A DNA stretch of 20,527 nt from Hyphomicrobiales bacterium (GTDB lineage: Bacteria > Pseudomonadota > Alphaproteobacteria > Rhizobiales > Beijerinckiaceae): contig JAIXZF010000382.1 of assembly GCA_027489835.1 (NCBI GenBank), positions 1 to 20,527 on the forward strand, given 5' to 3'. Of the stretch, positions 7,089-14,102 are shown piece after piece; position 1 is the first letter of the stretch, and each line of letters opens with the position of its first letter. The position numbers and the translations under genes are program-made. The notes below the pieces were generated by a model that was given only the letters and a program-made list of their open reading frames with translations, made no database searches and was not told the origin of the DNA.

Positions 7089-7706
7089 ATGATCGGCAAG
7101 CTCAAGGGCGTGATCGACCTTTACGGCGAGGACTACGTCATCGTCGACGTCCAGGGCGTCGGCTACGTGGTGTTCTGTTCGTCGAGGACGCTGCAGGCGC
7201 TGCCGCCGCAGGGCGAGGCCGCGACGCTGTGGATCGAGACGCAGGTCCGCGAGGACGCGATCCGGCTGTTCGGCTTCCGCACCGAGGCGGAGCTGAACTG
7301 GTTCAGGCTGCTGCAGAGCGTGCAGGGCGTGGGCGCCAAGGTCGCGCTCGCCATCCAGTCTACGCTGGACAGCGGCGCGCTGGCCACGGCGATCGCGACG
7401 GGCGACAAGGCGCAGGTCGCGCGGGCCAACGGCGTCGGGCCGAAGCTGGCCCAGCGCATCTGCGTGGAATTGAAGGACAAGGCGCCGGCATTCGGGATGG
7501 TCGATCCCGCGCTGGTGCAACTGTCGGGCGCGATGGAGGCGAAAGCCCTGCCGCGCCCGGTCAGCGATGCGATCTCCGCGCTGACCAATCTCGGTTATCC
7601 GCAGGCGCAGGCCCAATCGGCCATCGCGGCGGCCCTCACGGCGCTCGGGGACGGCGCGGAAACCGGACAACTGATCCGGCAAGGATTAAAGGAATTGGCG
7701 AAATGA
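7089..7706 (+). CDS. ruvA: Holliday junction DNA-binding protein RuvA
   Basis: RuvA tetramers hold the four-way junction and recruit the RuvB motor. The 205-residue product has the N-terminal OB-fold (MIGKLKGVIDLYGEDYVIVDVQGVGYVV), then two helix-hairpin-helix elements: LLQSVQGVGAKVALAI (about 76-91) and ARANGVGPKLAQRICVELKDK (about 116-136). The flexible acidic or alanine-rich linker at about 138-158 is followed by a C-terminal three-helix domain (DAISALTNLGYPQAQAQSAIAAAL) that contacts RuvB. The length is usual. The stop TGA overlaps the ATG of the acetyltransferase gene (ATGA at 7703-7706), a sign of translational coupling. Confidence 0.95.
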   Translation: MIGKLKGVIDLYGEDYVIVDVQGVGYVVFCSSRTLQALPPQGEAATLWIETQVREDAIRLFGFRTEAELNWFRLLQSVQGVGAKVALAIQSTLDSGALATAIATGDKAQVARANGVGPKLAQRICVELKDKAPAFGMVDPALVQLSGAMEAKALPRPVSDAISALTNLGYPQAQAQSAIAAALTALGDGAETGQLIRQGLKELAK

Positions 7707-8212
7707 CCGCCGGCAATGAAACCCCTTCGCCCACCACGCTGGCGACGGGACCCTTCGGCGATTACGACCTGGCGCGCAGCCTCGTCGCGCGCGAATGGGG
7801 CACCGACGCGCTCGTCATCGCCGGCAAGGTCCGCGCGACCGACGACATGAGCCTGATCGCCGCGACCCGCGCGGATGGCCGTGTCCTTGGCATCGCCTAT
7901 TACGCCATGACCGAGGCGGTCGCGCTCCTGGGCGCCATCGTCGTCGTGGACGCAAGCGAGCCCGGCGTGGGCACCATGCTGTTCAATGCCGTGGCGGACG
8001 AGGCGCGGACGCTGAAGCTGAAGAAGCTGCGCGCCATCACCACCAACGACAATTTCGAGGCGATGAAGTTCTACCAGAAGCGCGGCATGCATTTCCTGTC
8101 GCTGTTTCCGGGCGGCATGAATGCCTACCGCGCCTTCAAGCCCAATCTGCGCTCGGAAGGCCGGCATGGCATCGCCTGCCGCGACATGCTCGAGCTCGAG
8201 ATGGATCTGTGA
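7703..8212 (+). CDS. GNAT-family N-acetyltransferase
   Basis: The 169-residue product has the GNAT fold: an N-terminal region (DYDLARSLVAREWGTDALVIAGK), a strand pair ending VLGIAYYAMTEAVALLGAIVVVDAS, the acetyl-CoA loop EPGVGTMLFNAVADEA at about 91-106, then RAITTNDNFEAMKFYQKRGMHFL, which is the typical NxxAxxFYxKxGF-like motif B. The pyrophosphate loop GVGT is a relaxed form of the usual R/QxxGxG/A. The acceptor substrate is unknown. The start codon overlaps the ruvA stop (ATGA), and ruvB begins 77 bases after its end, so this gene sits inside the ruv operon. It may acetylate a small molecule or a protein; nothing in the sequence shows that it modifies Ruv proteins. Confidence 0.88.
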   Translation: MTAGNETPSPTTLATGPFGDYDLARSLVAREWGTDALVIAGKVRATDDMSLIAATRADGRVLGIAYYAMTEAVALLGAIVVVDASEPGVGTMLFNAVADEARTLKLKKLRAITTNDNFEAMKFYQKRGMHFLSLFPGGMNAYRAFKPNLRSEGRHGIACRDMLELEMDL

Positions 8213-8289
8213 GCATGGCGACCGCACGCGGCGGCGGCTCCTCGGCGCCGTCGCTTGCGCGCGCGGCCGATTAGCGCCAAACAGCGGCC

Positions 8290-9339
8290 ATGAGCGACAA
8301 GCCATCACGGCCGGGCCTGTTGAACGCCGCCAAGCGCGAGGACGACATCGACCAGTCGATCCGCCCTCTCGCGTTGGGCGAGTTCATCGGCCAGCAGCAG
8401 GCGCAGGACAATCTCCGCATCTTCATCCAGGCGGCGCGGACGCGCGGCGACGCGCTCGACCATGTGCTCTTCGTCGGCCCCCCCGGCCTCGGCAAGACCA
8501 CGCTGGCGCAGATCGTGGCGCGCGAGATGGGCGTCAACTTCCGCTCCACCTCGGGCCCCGTCATCGCCAAGGCCGGCGACCTCGCGGCCCAGCTCACCAA
8601 TCTCGAGGAGCGCGACGTGCTCTTCATCGACGAGATCCACCGGCTGAACCCGGCCGTCGAGGAGATCCTCTATCCGGCGATGGAGGACTATCAGCTCGAC
8701 CTCATCATCGGCGAAGGCCCGGCCGCCCGCTCGGTCAAGATCGACCTGCCGAAGTTCACCCTTGTCGGCGCCACGACCCGCGCTGGCCTGCTGACCACGC
8801 CGCTGCGCGACCGCTTCGGCATCCCGATCCGACTCAATTTCTACACGGTGGGAGAGCTCGAGCGCATCGTGGCCCGCGGCGCGCGCGTCATGGGCATTGG
8901 CGTCGCCGAGGACGGCGCCAACGAGATCGCCCGCCGGTCGCGCGGCACCCCCCGCATCGCCGGCCGCCTGCTGCGCCGCGTGCGTGATTTCGCCATCGTC
9001 GACGGCGCCGACCGCATCACGCGCGCCGTGGCCGACAAGGCGCTGTTGCAGCTCGACGTCGACGCCATCGGCCTCGACGTGATGGACCGGCGCTACCTCA
9101 CCATGGTGGCCGAGAAGTTCGCCGGCGGCCCGGTCGGCATCGAGACCATCGCCGCGGCGCTCTCCGAGCCGCGCGACGCGATCGAGGACATCATCGAGCC
9201 CTTCCTGCTGCAGCAGGGCTTCCTGCAGCGCACGCCCCGCGGCCGGCTCCTCACGGACGCCGCCTTCCGGCATCTCGGCCTCGTGCCCCCGCGCCGGGAA
9301 GCGGCGCAGTTCGGGCTGTTCGGCGACGAGGGGGAGTGA
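8290..9339 (+). CDS. ruvB: Holliday junction helicase motor RuvB
   Basis: RuvB is the hexameric AAA+ ATPase that drives branch migration on RuvA-bound junctions. The 349-residue protein has the conserved N-terminal SIRPLALGEFIGQQQAQDNL, Walker A GPPGLGKTT (63-71), Walker B LFIDEIH (111-117), sensor 1 GATT (160-163), the arginine finger region PLRDRFG (171-177, R173), and sensor 2 RSRGTPRIAGRLLRRVRDFA. A C-terminal winged-helix domain ends with GFLQRTPRGRLLT. All functional residues are intact. It is separated from ruvA by the acetyltransferase gene, and an antitoxin-like gene follows 75 bases downstream. Confidence 0.96.
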   Translation: MSDKPSRPGLLNAAKREDDIDQSIRPLALGEFIGQQQAQDNLRIFIQAARTRGDALDHVLFVGPPGLGKTTLAQIVAREMGVNFRSTSGPVIAKAGDLAAQLTNLEERDVLFIDEIHRLNPAVEEILYPAMEDYQLDLIIGEGPAARSVKIDLPKFTLVGATTRAGLLTTPLRDRFGIPIRLNFYTVGELERIVARGARVMGIGVAEDGANEIARRSRGTPRIAGRLLRRVRDFAIVDGADRITRAVADKALLQLDVDAIGLDVMDRRYLTMVAEKFAGGPVGIETIAAALSEPRDAIEDIIEPFLLQQGFLQRTPRGRLLTDAAFRHLGLVPPRREAAQFGLFGDEGE

Positions 9340-9414
9340 GGGCGCTGACCGGCGCCGCTCGATGCATTGAGGATCGCACTCCCTGATGCTACTTCTGACG
9401 CTCGGAGAACGACG

Positions 9415-9606
9415 ATGCGCACCACGGTCACGCTCGATGATGAGCTCGTCGCGAAGGCTAAATCCCATGCCGGCGTCGAGGAGACGTCCGTGCTGCTGCG
9501 TGAAGCGCTGAAGGCGCTGATCGAACGCGAAAGCCTGCGAAGGCTCGCCCTTCTCGGCGGGAGCGATCCCAAGGCAAAAGCTCCGCCACGCCGCCGCTCG
9601 GCATGA
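9415..9606 (+). CDS. Orphan VapB-type antitoxin
   Basis: The 63-residue product starts MRTTVTLDDELVAKAKSHAG, the ribbon and first helix of a ribbon-helix-helix protein of the VapB (DUF2191) type, and continues TSVLLREALKALIERESLRRLALLGGSDP, the helix and toxin-binding tail typical of that family. Such proteins dimerise, bind their own operator and neutralise a PIN-domain VapC ribonuclease. The ATG at 9415 follows CGGAGAAC and fits the conserved N-terminus; an earlier in-frame start at 9367 would add 16 unrelated residues. No VapC gene follows: the stop TGA overlaps the ATG of ybgC (ATGA at 9603-9606). It is therefore an antitoxin without its toxin, perhaps a remnant or one acting on a toxin elsewhere. 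Confidence 0.82.
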   Translation: MRTTVTLDDELVAKAKSHAGVEETSVLLREALKALIERESLRRLALLGGSDPKAKAPPRRRSA

Positions 9607-10007
9607 CCCCTCACCTTCTTCCCGTCCGCGTCTATTACGAGGACACCGATTTCTCAGGCGTGGTCTATCACGCGTCCTATCTGCGCTTCATGGAGCGCGG
9701 ACGCACCGAGCAGATCAGGGCGCTGGGCGTGGCGCAGCGTGAGCTGTTCGACGGCGACACGCCGCTCGCCTTCGTCGTGCGCCGCATGACGATCGACTGG
9801 CTGAGGCCCGCGCTGATGGATGACGAGATCATGGTCGAGACGCGGCCCGTGCTGGCGCGCGGCGCGACGCTGGAGCTCGCCCAGCGCATCCTGCGCGGCG
9901 ACGAGGTGCTGCTCACCGCCGAGGTCACGGTCGCCTGCGTGGGCGGGGGCAAGGCCCGGCGCATCCCCGAAGCGCTGCGGGCGCGGCTGAAGCTCGACCA
10001 GCCCTGA
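9603..10007 (+). CDS. ybgC: Tol-Pal-associated acyl-CoA thioesterase YbgC
   Basis: The 134-residue hotdog-fold protein carries the 4-hydroxybenzoyl-CoA thioesterase signature VRVYYEDTDFSGVVYHASYLRFMERGRTE (8-36), with the predicted catalytic D16 and nearby H23. YbgC proteins hydrolyse acyl-CoA thioesters and are usually the first gene of the tol-pal cluster, which maintains the cell envelope during division. The start overlaps the antitoxin stop, so translation is probably coupled. After its stop at 10005-10007 the next gene, ubiK, is convergent and only 12 bases away; tolQ is not present. The assignment to YbgC rather than a generic thioesterase rests on sequence and on the ruvB neighbourhood. 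Confidence 0.9.
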   Translation: MTPHLLPVRVYYEDTDFSGVVYHASYLRFMERGRTEQIRALGVAQRELFDGDTPLAFVVRRMTIDWLRPALMDDEIMVETRPVLARGATLELAQRILRGDEVLLTAEVTVACVGGGKARRIPEALRARLKLDQP

Positions 10008-10019
10008 AGGCCGGCGGGA

Positions 10020-10274
10020 TCAGGCCTTCGGGGCCGAGGCCGCTTCCAGCGCGGCGAGCCGCGCGCTGAGCTTGTCGTTCTCCTCGCGCGCCATGATCGC
10101 CATCTCGCGCACGGCCTCGAACTCCTCGCGCGTCACCACGTCCATGTCGGCGAGAATGCGCTGCATCTGGGTCTTGACCACGGTCTCCACCTCGCGGCGC
10201 ACGCCTTGCGCTGCGCCGGCGGCATCGGTGACAAGGCGGGCGACCTCGTCGAGAAGGCGGTTGGGGGCGCTCAT
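10020..10274 (-). CDS. ubiK: UbiK-type ubiquinone accessory factor (BMFP)
   Basis: The 84-residue product is of the BMFP/UbiK family, small proteins that form a trimer with a long coiled coil and support ubiquinone biosynthesis by the UbiJ-containing complex in enterobacteria. It has the family layout: an amphipathic N-terminal part (NRLLDEVARLVTDAAGAAQGVRREVETVVKTQMQRIL), the conserved MDVVTREEFEAVREMAIMAREEN, and a coiled-coil tail ending in an alanine-rich stretch. I chose the ATG at 10274 because it gives MSAPNRLLDEVARL; a start at 10322 would add 16 residues with no resemblance to the family. It is convergent with ybgC and divergent from the lipoprotein gene, whose start is about 200 bases away. 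Confidence 0.85.
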   Translation of the reverse strand: MSAPNRLLDEVARLVTDAAGAAQGVRREVETVVKTQMQRILADMDVVTREEFEAVREMAIMAREENDKLSARLAALEAASAPKA

Positions 10275-10475
10275 ATCTGTCGCATCCTGTGTTCGGAGGG
10301 GCGCAAAATGAGCGCCTTGCATCGCAGCGCTCTAGCACGCCGCGCCGCCGCGCGCACCGGGCAATGAGCCGCAAGGGCCGGCGGAAGGCGCCGCTCTGGA
10401 CCAATCCGCCCCAAGCGCGTAGAACAGCGCCAACCCACGACAAGCTCCCGGTCAATCGAGGAGCGGGAGGCGTCA

Positions 10476-11015
10476 ATGAGATTAGCCCTGATCGCGGTCG
10501 CCCTGGCCGCGGGCCTGTCCGCCTGTAACGATACCACCACCGCCTCGCGCGCGCCGACACAGGCGCCCGGCGTTCCCATCGCGCTGGAAAGCATTTCCGG
10601 CGCCCCCGACGGGGTGCGCGGCAGCTTCACCTCGGCCCTCTCCAACGAGGCGAATGCCCGCCGGCTCGACATCGTCGACCCCGCCACCAACCCGCGCTAC
10701 CGCGTCAGGGGCTATCTCGCAGCCCAGCCCACCGAGGATGGCCAGACCTCTTTGGCCTTCGTCTGGGACGTGTTCGATTCGCAGAAGAAGCGCGCCCAGC
10801 GCGTGCAGGGCGCCACCGTGGCGCGCGGCAATGGCGGCTGGAACAGCGTGGACCAGACCACCATGACCAAGGCGGCCTCCGAGTCGATGGACCAGATCGC
10901 CCAGTTCCTCGTCGGGCAGGATCAGGTCGCCGCGGCCTCCACGTCTGCGCCGAGCGCCGTCGAGGCCGCCCGCACCGCGAACGCCGCGCAGCCCTCGCTG
11001 GCGCTCCGCCGCTGA
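10476..11015 (+). CDS. Predicted lipoprotein of unknown function
   Basis: The 179-residue product has a short signal peptide (MRLALIAVALAAG) and a lipobox LSAC with the lipidated cysteine at residue 17, so it should be a membrane-anchored lipoprotein. The residue after cysteine is Asn, and Asp follows at +3. The mature part holds a small domain of about 110 residues with strands such as YRVRGYLAAQ and SLAFVWDVFDSQKKRAQRVQGATVA, then a low-complexity Ala/Ser-rich tail (AAASTSAPSAVEAARTANAAQ). The region resembles lipoproteins that occur in Rhizobiales without a known function. A strong ribosome binding site GGGAGG precedes the ATG. It lies 56 bases before lgt, whose product would lipidate it. 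Confidence 0.78.
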   Translation: MRLALIAVALAAGLSACNDTTTASRAPTQAPGVPIALESISGAPDGVRGSFTSALSNEANARRLDIVDPATNPRYRVRGYLAAQPTEDGQTSLAFVWDVFDSQKKRAQRVQGATVARGNGGWNSVDQTTMTKAASESMDQIAQFLVGQDQVAAASTSAPSAVEAARTANAAQPSLALRR

Positions 11016-11071
11016 TCGCGGGCGCGCGCCCCGTCGAACGGCCGTGCGCTGGCGGCTGAGCCCGTCGCGCG

Positions 11072-11923
11072 ATGCTGACCATGCCCATGTTCGCCATTCC
11101 CTTTCCGGTGATCGATCCGGTGGCCCTGTCCATCGGGCCCTTCGCCGTGCGCTGGTATGGACTCGCCTATGTCGCCGGTCTGCTCGGCGGCTGGCTCTAT
11201 GCGCGCTGGCTCGTGCGCCGCGATACGCTCTGGGCCGGCATCGCGCGGCCCACGCCCGCCAAGCTCGACGACATGCTGGTCTGGGTGGCGCTCGGCGTCG
11301 TGCTGGGCGGGCGCCTTGGCTACGTGCTGTTCTACGATTTCGCCAGCTACGCGTCCGATCCGCTGCAGATCCTCGCCGTCTGGCGCGGCGGCATGTCCTT
11401 CCATGGCGGCCTCGCCGGCGCCATCGCGGCTCTCGCCCTGTTCGCGCGCCGCAAGGGTTATGGCATCCTGCCGGTGTTCGACATCGCCGCGGCCGTGGTG
11501 CCGATCGGGCTGTTCTTCGGCCGCATCGCCAATTTCATCAATGGCGAGCTGTGGGGCCGGCCCGCGCCCGACTTCGCCTGGGCCATGGTCTTCCCCCATG
11601 GCGGCCCCGTGCCGCGCCATCCGAGCCAGCTCTATCAGGCCTTCGCAGAGGGGCCGGTCCTGTTCCTGATCCTCGCCCTCGTGCTGTCCCGGTTCGGCTT
11701 CCGGTGGCCGGGGCTGGTCTCCGGCGTGTTCGGCATCGGCTATGCCTTGGCGCGCATCGGCTGCGAGTTCTTCCGCGAGCCGGACGCCCAGCTCGGCTAC
11801 CTGTTCGGCCAAAGCCTCGCCTTCCTCGGCGGCGGCGTCACCATGGGCATGCTGCTCTCGCTGCCGATGCTGGCCGCCGGCCTCTGGCTGGTGCTGCGCG
11901 CCAGGCCCGCGCGCGCCGCCTGA
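11072..11923 (+). CDS. lgt: Prolipoprotein diacylglyceryl transferase
   Basis: Lgt transfers diacylglycerol from phosphatidylglycerol to the lipobox cysteine of prolipoproteins in the inner membrane. The 283-residue product shows the signature GRIANFINGELWG at 150-162, with R151 corresponding to an essential arginine, and MSFHGGLAGA at 108-117, whose H111 matches the conserved histidine. About seven transmembrane segments are spread through the sequence, and RWYGLAYVAGLLGGW begins the first. The ATG at 11072 gives MLTMPMFAIPFPVIDPVAL; ATGs at 11081 and 11087 are possible alternatives. The midA gene starts 10 bases downstream, suggesting an operon. Confidence 0.95.
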   Translation: MLTMPMFAIPFPVIDPVALSIGPFAVRWYGLAYVAGLLGGWLYARWLVRRDTLWAGIARPTPAKLDDMLVWVALGVVLGGRLGYVLFYDFASYASDPLQILAVWRGGMSFHGGLAGAIAALALFARRKGYGILPVFDIAAAVVPIGLFFGRIANFINGELWGRPAPDFAWAMVFPHGGPVPRHPSQLYQAFAEGPVLFLILALVLSRFGFRWPGLVSGVFGIGYALARIGCEFFREPDAQLGYLFGQSLAFLGGGVTMGMLLSLPMLAAGLWLVLRARPARAA

Positions 11924-11933
11924 GCCCGCGCCG

Positions 11934-13010
11934 ATGCGGACCCTCAAGGACGAGATCGTCGAGTTGATCAGGCTCGAAGGCCCCATCCCCGTCGATCGCT
12001 ACATGGCGCTGTGCCTCGGCCATCCGCGCCTCGGCTACTATACGACGCGCGATCCCTTCGGCGCGGCGGGGGACTTCACCACCGCGCCCGAGATCAGCCA
12101 GATCTTCGGGGAGCTGATCGGGCTCTGGGCCGGCAGCGCCTGGCTCGCCATGGGCTCGCCCGCCCGCTTCGGCCTCGTCGAGATCGGGCCGGGCCGGGGC
12201 ACGTTGATGAGCGATGCGCTGAGGGCGCTCGGGCGCGCCCTGCCGCAGGCGGTCGCCGCGCTCGACGTGCGCCTCGTCGAAACCAGCCCGGTGCTGCGCG
12301 CCCGCCAGGAGGCGACGCTGGCCAGGGCGGACATACCGATGGCCTGGCACGAGGAGGTCGGCCCTGCCCTCGAAGGCCCGGTCGTCGTCGTCGGCAACGA
12401 GCTTCTGGACGCGCTTCCCGTGATCCAGCAGGTCGAGACGCCATCGGGCCTCCGGACGCGCATGGTGGGCCTCGACGCCGACGGCCAGCTCGCCTTCGGC
12501 CTCGAGGGCGAAGCGGGGAGCGAGCCCGCCGGGGCGCTTGGCCGCATCGTGGAGACGCCGCTGGCGGCCGACCTGCTGGTGGCGCGCATCGCCCAGCATC
12601 TGGCGACAAAGGGCGGCGCCGCGCTGTTCATCGATTACGGCTCGGACCGGCCGGGCAGCGGCGACACGCTGCAAGCCGTGCGGGGCCATGCCTTCGTCGA
12701 TCCGCTGGCCGATCCCGGCGAGGCGGACCTGACCACGCAGGTCCAGTTCCTCCGCGTTGCCGAGGCCGCCCGCATCGCCGGCGCCCACATCCATGGCATC
12801 GTGACGCAGCGCGATTTCCTCATCGCGATGGGCATCGCCCAGCGCGCCGAAGCGCTGCGCCGCAATGCCAACACGACGCAGGCGGCCGCGATCGACGCTG
12901 CCGTGGCGCGGCTCACCGAGGATGCCGAGCGCGGTATGGGGCGGCTGTTCAAGGCCATCGCCTTCAGCCATCCCGCGATCACGGCGCTGCCCGGCTTCGT
13001 CTCCGGTTGA
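11934..13010 (+). CDS. MidA/NDUFAF7-like SAM methyltransferase
   Basis: The 358-residue product is a class I SAM-dependent methyltransferase of the MidA/NDUFAF7 family (Methyltransf_28). The typical start, MALCLGHPRLGYYTTRDPFGAAGDFTTAPEISQIFGELIGLW, lies at about 24-65, the SAM loop EIGPGRGTL at about 83-91 and the post-I region GNELLDALPVIQ at about 155-166. NDUFAF7 methylates a symmetric arginine on a complex I subunit during assembly; bacterial members are likely to do something similar, but this is not shown. The ATG at 11934 lies 10 bases after the lgt stop and matches the family N-terminus; longer in-frame starts read through lgt in another frame. pgeF follows after 32 bases. Confidence 0.9.
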   Translation: MRTLKDEIVELIRLEGPIPVDRYMALCLGHPRLGYYTTRDPFGAAGDFTTAPEISQIFGELIGLWAGSAWLAMGSPARFGLVEIGPGRGTLMSDALRALGRALPQAVAALDVRLVETSPVLRARQEATLARADIPMAWHEEVGPALEGPVVVVGNELLDALPVIQQVETPSGLRTRMVGLDADGQLAFGLEGEAGSEPAGALGRIVETPLAADLLVARIAQHLATKGGAALFIDYGSDRPGSGDTLQAVRGHAFVDPLADPGEADLTTQVQFLRVAEAARIAGAHIHGIVTQRDFLIAMGIAQRAEALRRNANTTQAAAIDAAVARLTEDAERGMGRLFKAIAFSHPAITALPGFVSG

Positions 13011-13042
13011 CCTCGGCCGCAGGCGGCGCGAAACACGGGCCC

Positions 13043-13807
13043 ATGTTCGTCGCCTCGCCCGACCTCGCCGCCCTGCCGGGGATCCGCCACGCCTTCTTCA
13101 CGCGTGAGGGCGGCGTCTCGGAGGGCATCTATGCCTCGCTCAATGGCGGCCTCGGCTCCAATGATGCACGGGAGGCCGTGACGGAGAACCGCAGCCGCAT
13201 GGCGGCAACGATGGGCGTCGCCGCCGACAGGCTGCTGAGCGTGCATCAGGTCCATTCCGCCGACGTGGTTGTGGCGACCGGCCCCTGGCAGGGCGACAAG
13301 CCGCGCGCCGACGCCATGGTGACGACGGTCGAAGGGCTGGCGCTCGGCGTCTCCAGCGCCGATTGCGGACCGATCCTGTTCGCGGATGCCGAGGCGCGCG
13401 TCATCGGCGCGGCCCATTCGGGCTGGAAGGGCGCCTTCACCGGCATCGGGGCGGCGACGCTCGAGGCCATGGAGCGGCTGGGCGCGCGCCGCGAGCGCGT
13501 CACGGCGGTGCTTGGCCCCACCATCGGCCCCAACGCCTATGAGGTCGGCCCCGAATTCGTCGACCGCTTCGTCGCCGCCGATTCCGTCTACGAGCGCTTT
13601 TTCCGCCCGTCGCCGCGCGAAGGCCACGCCATGTTCGACCTGCCCGCCTTCATTGGCGCCCATTTCAGGGCCGCCGGCGTCGGCCGCTTCGTCGATCTCG
13701 GCCTGTGCACCTACTCGGACCCGGCACGCTTCTTCAGCTACCGCATGACCACGCATCGCGGCGAGCCCGATTACGGCCGGCTGATTTCGGCCGTCGCCCT
13801 CGGCTGA
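13043..13807 (+). CDS. pgeF: Peptidoglycan editing factor PgeF (YfiH/laccase-domain)
   Basis: The 254-residue product belongs to the DUF152/YfiH family. The metal-binding triad is present: H71 in VHQVHSADVV, C108 in SSADCGPIL and H125 in AAHSGWKG. Other hallmarks are RHAFFTREGGVSEG at 15-28, LGPTIGPNAYEVG, and a C-terminal FVDLGLCTYSDPARFFSYR. Family members were called multicopper polyphenol oxidases; work on related proteins indicates purine nucleoside phosphorylase or adenosine deaminase activity, and in E. coli the protein keeps L-serine out of peptidoglycan precursors. It completes the conserved lgt-midA-pgeF group. The ATG at 13043 gives MFVASPDLAALPGIRHAFF, the expected start. Confidence 0.92.
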   Translation: MFVASPDLAALPGIRHAFFTREGGVSEGIYASLNGGLGSNDAREAVTENRSRMAATMGVAADRLLSVHQVHSADVVVATGPWQGDKPRADAMVTTVEGLALGVSSADCGPILFADAEARVIGAAHSGWKGAFTGIGAATLEAMERLGARRERVTAVLGPTIGPNAYEVGPEFVDRFVAADSVYERFFRPSPREGHAMFDLPAFIGAHFRAAGVGRFVDLGLCTYSDPARFFSYRMTTHRGEPDYGRLISAVALG

Positions 13808-13987
13808 ATCGCATCCTTCATCCACAGCGAAGGGCTGTGGACGAATCGGCGGGGCGATTGTTGCGCGGCCACGAATCCCGGAAGCCTCGCTGCGGAGGGT
13901 TCGCCCGAAGATTTATCCGCGGGCCGGATTCTCGGATTCGGAAAAGCCATCTAAGGTCGGGGCAAGAGGTGATTCGGCTTGAGAATC
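13806..13987. promoter_or_regulatory. Cluster of seven GANTC methylation sites
   Basis: GANTC, the target of the cell-cycle methyltransferase CcrM in alphaproteobacteria, occurs at 13806, 13843, 13873, 13927, 13935, 13971 and 13983 (first base of each). The last two form an inverted repeat, TGATTC (13970-13975) and GAATCA (13983-13988). A perfect 8-base hairpin, TCCACAGC (13821-13828) and GCTGTGGA (13834-13841), lies in the same region just after pgeF. The whole intergenic stretch 13808-14102 has no convincing coding sequence. It probably holds the promoter of the YbjN gene; which protein reads the sites cannot be told. Confidence 0.5.
13821..13841 (+). terminator. Hairpin after pgeF
   Basis: TCCACAGC and GCTGTGGA form a perfect 8-base-pair stem with a five-base loop, 13 bases after the pgeF stop. 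No T-run follows, so it is at best a weak terminator or an mRNA end-stabilising hairpin for the lgt-midA-pgeF transcript. Confidence 0.4.
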
Positions 13988-14102
13988 AAAGCCGTCGAAG
14001 TGGCTGGCACGAAGGCTGGCCCGCTTTGGTCGCGTAGGCGTCCCCTGTTGCATCGACGCGTTCATCCGCGTTTTCGCCCCTCTTGAGAAGCTGGCTTTCG
14101 GC

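Noticed and set aside
8215..8274. A 19-codon frame between the acetyltransferase gene and ruvB
   Set aside because: It begins ATG directly after the upstream stop but is Ala/Gly/Arg-rich, has no ribosome binding site of note and no sign of selection visible from one sequence.
8305..9468. A 387-codon minus-strand frame opposite ruvB
   Set aside because: It is the antisense shadow of ruvB, with Asp/Glu/Arg/Ala-rich composition and no motif.
11020..11031. Perfect palindrome GGGCGCGCGCCC after the lipoprotein gene
   Set aside because: It has no loop and no T-run, and such GC-only palindromes are frequent by chance in this sequence.
12011..13042. A plus-strand frame continuous with pgeF that extends far upstream
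   Set aside because: The part before 13043 overlaps midA in another frame and translates to Arg/Pro/Ala-rich sequence; pgeF starts at its conserved N-terminus.
13818..13841. Possible DnaA boxes around TCCACA
   Set aside because: TCATCCACA is one base from TTATCCACA, but there is only one near match, explained by the hairpin, with no AT-rich unwinding element or dnaA/gidA neighbours; not an origin.
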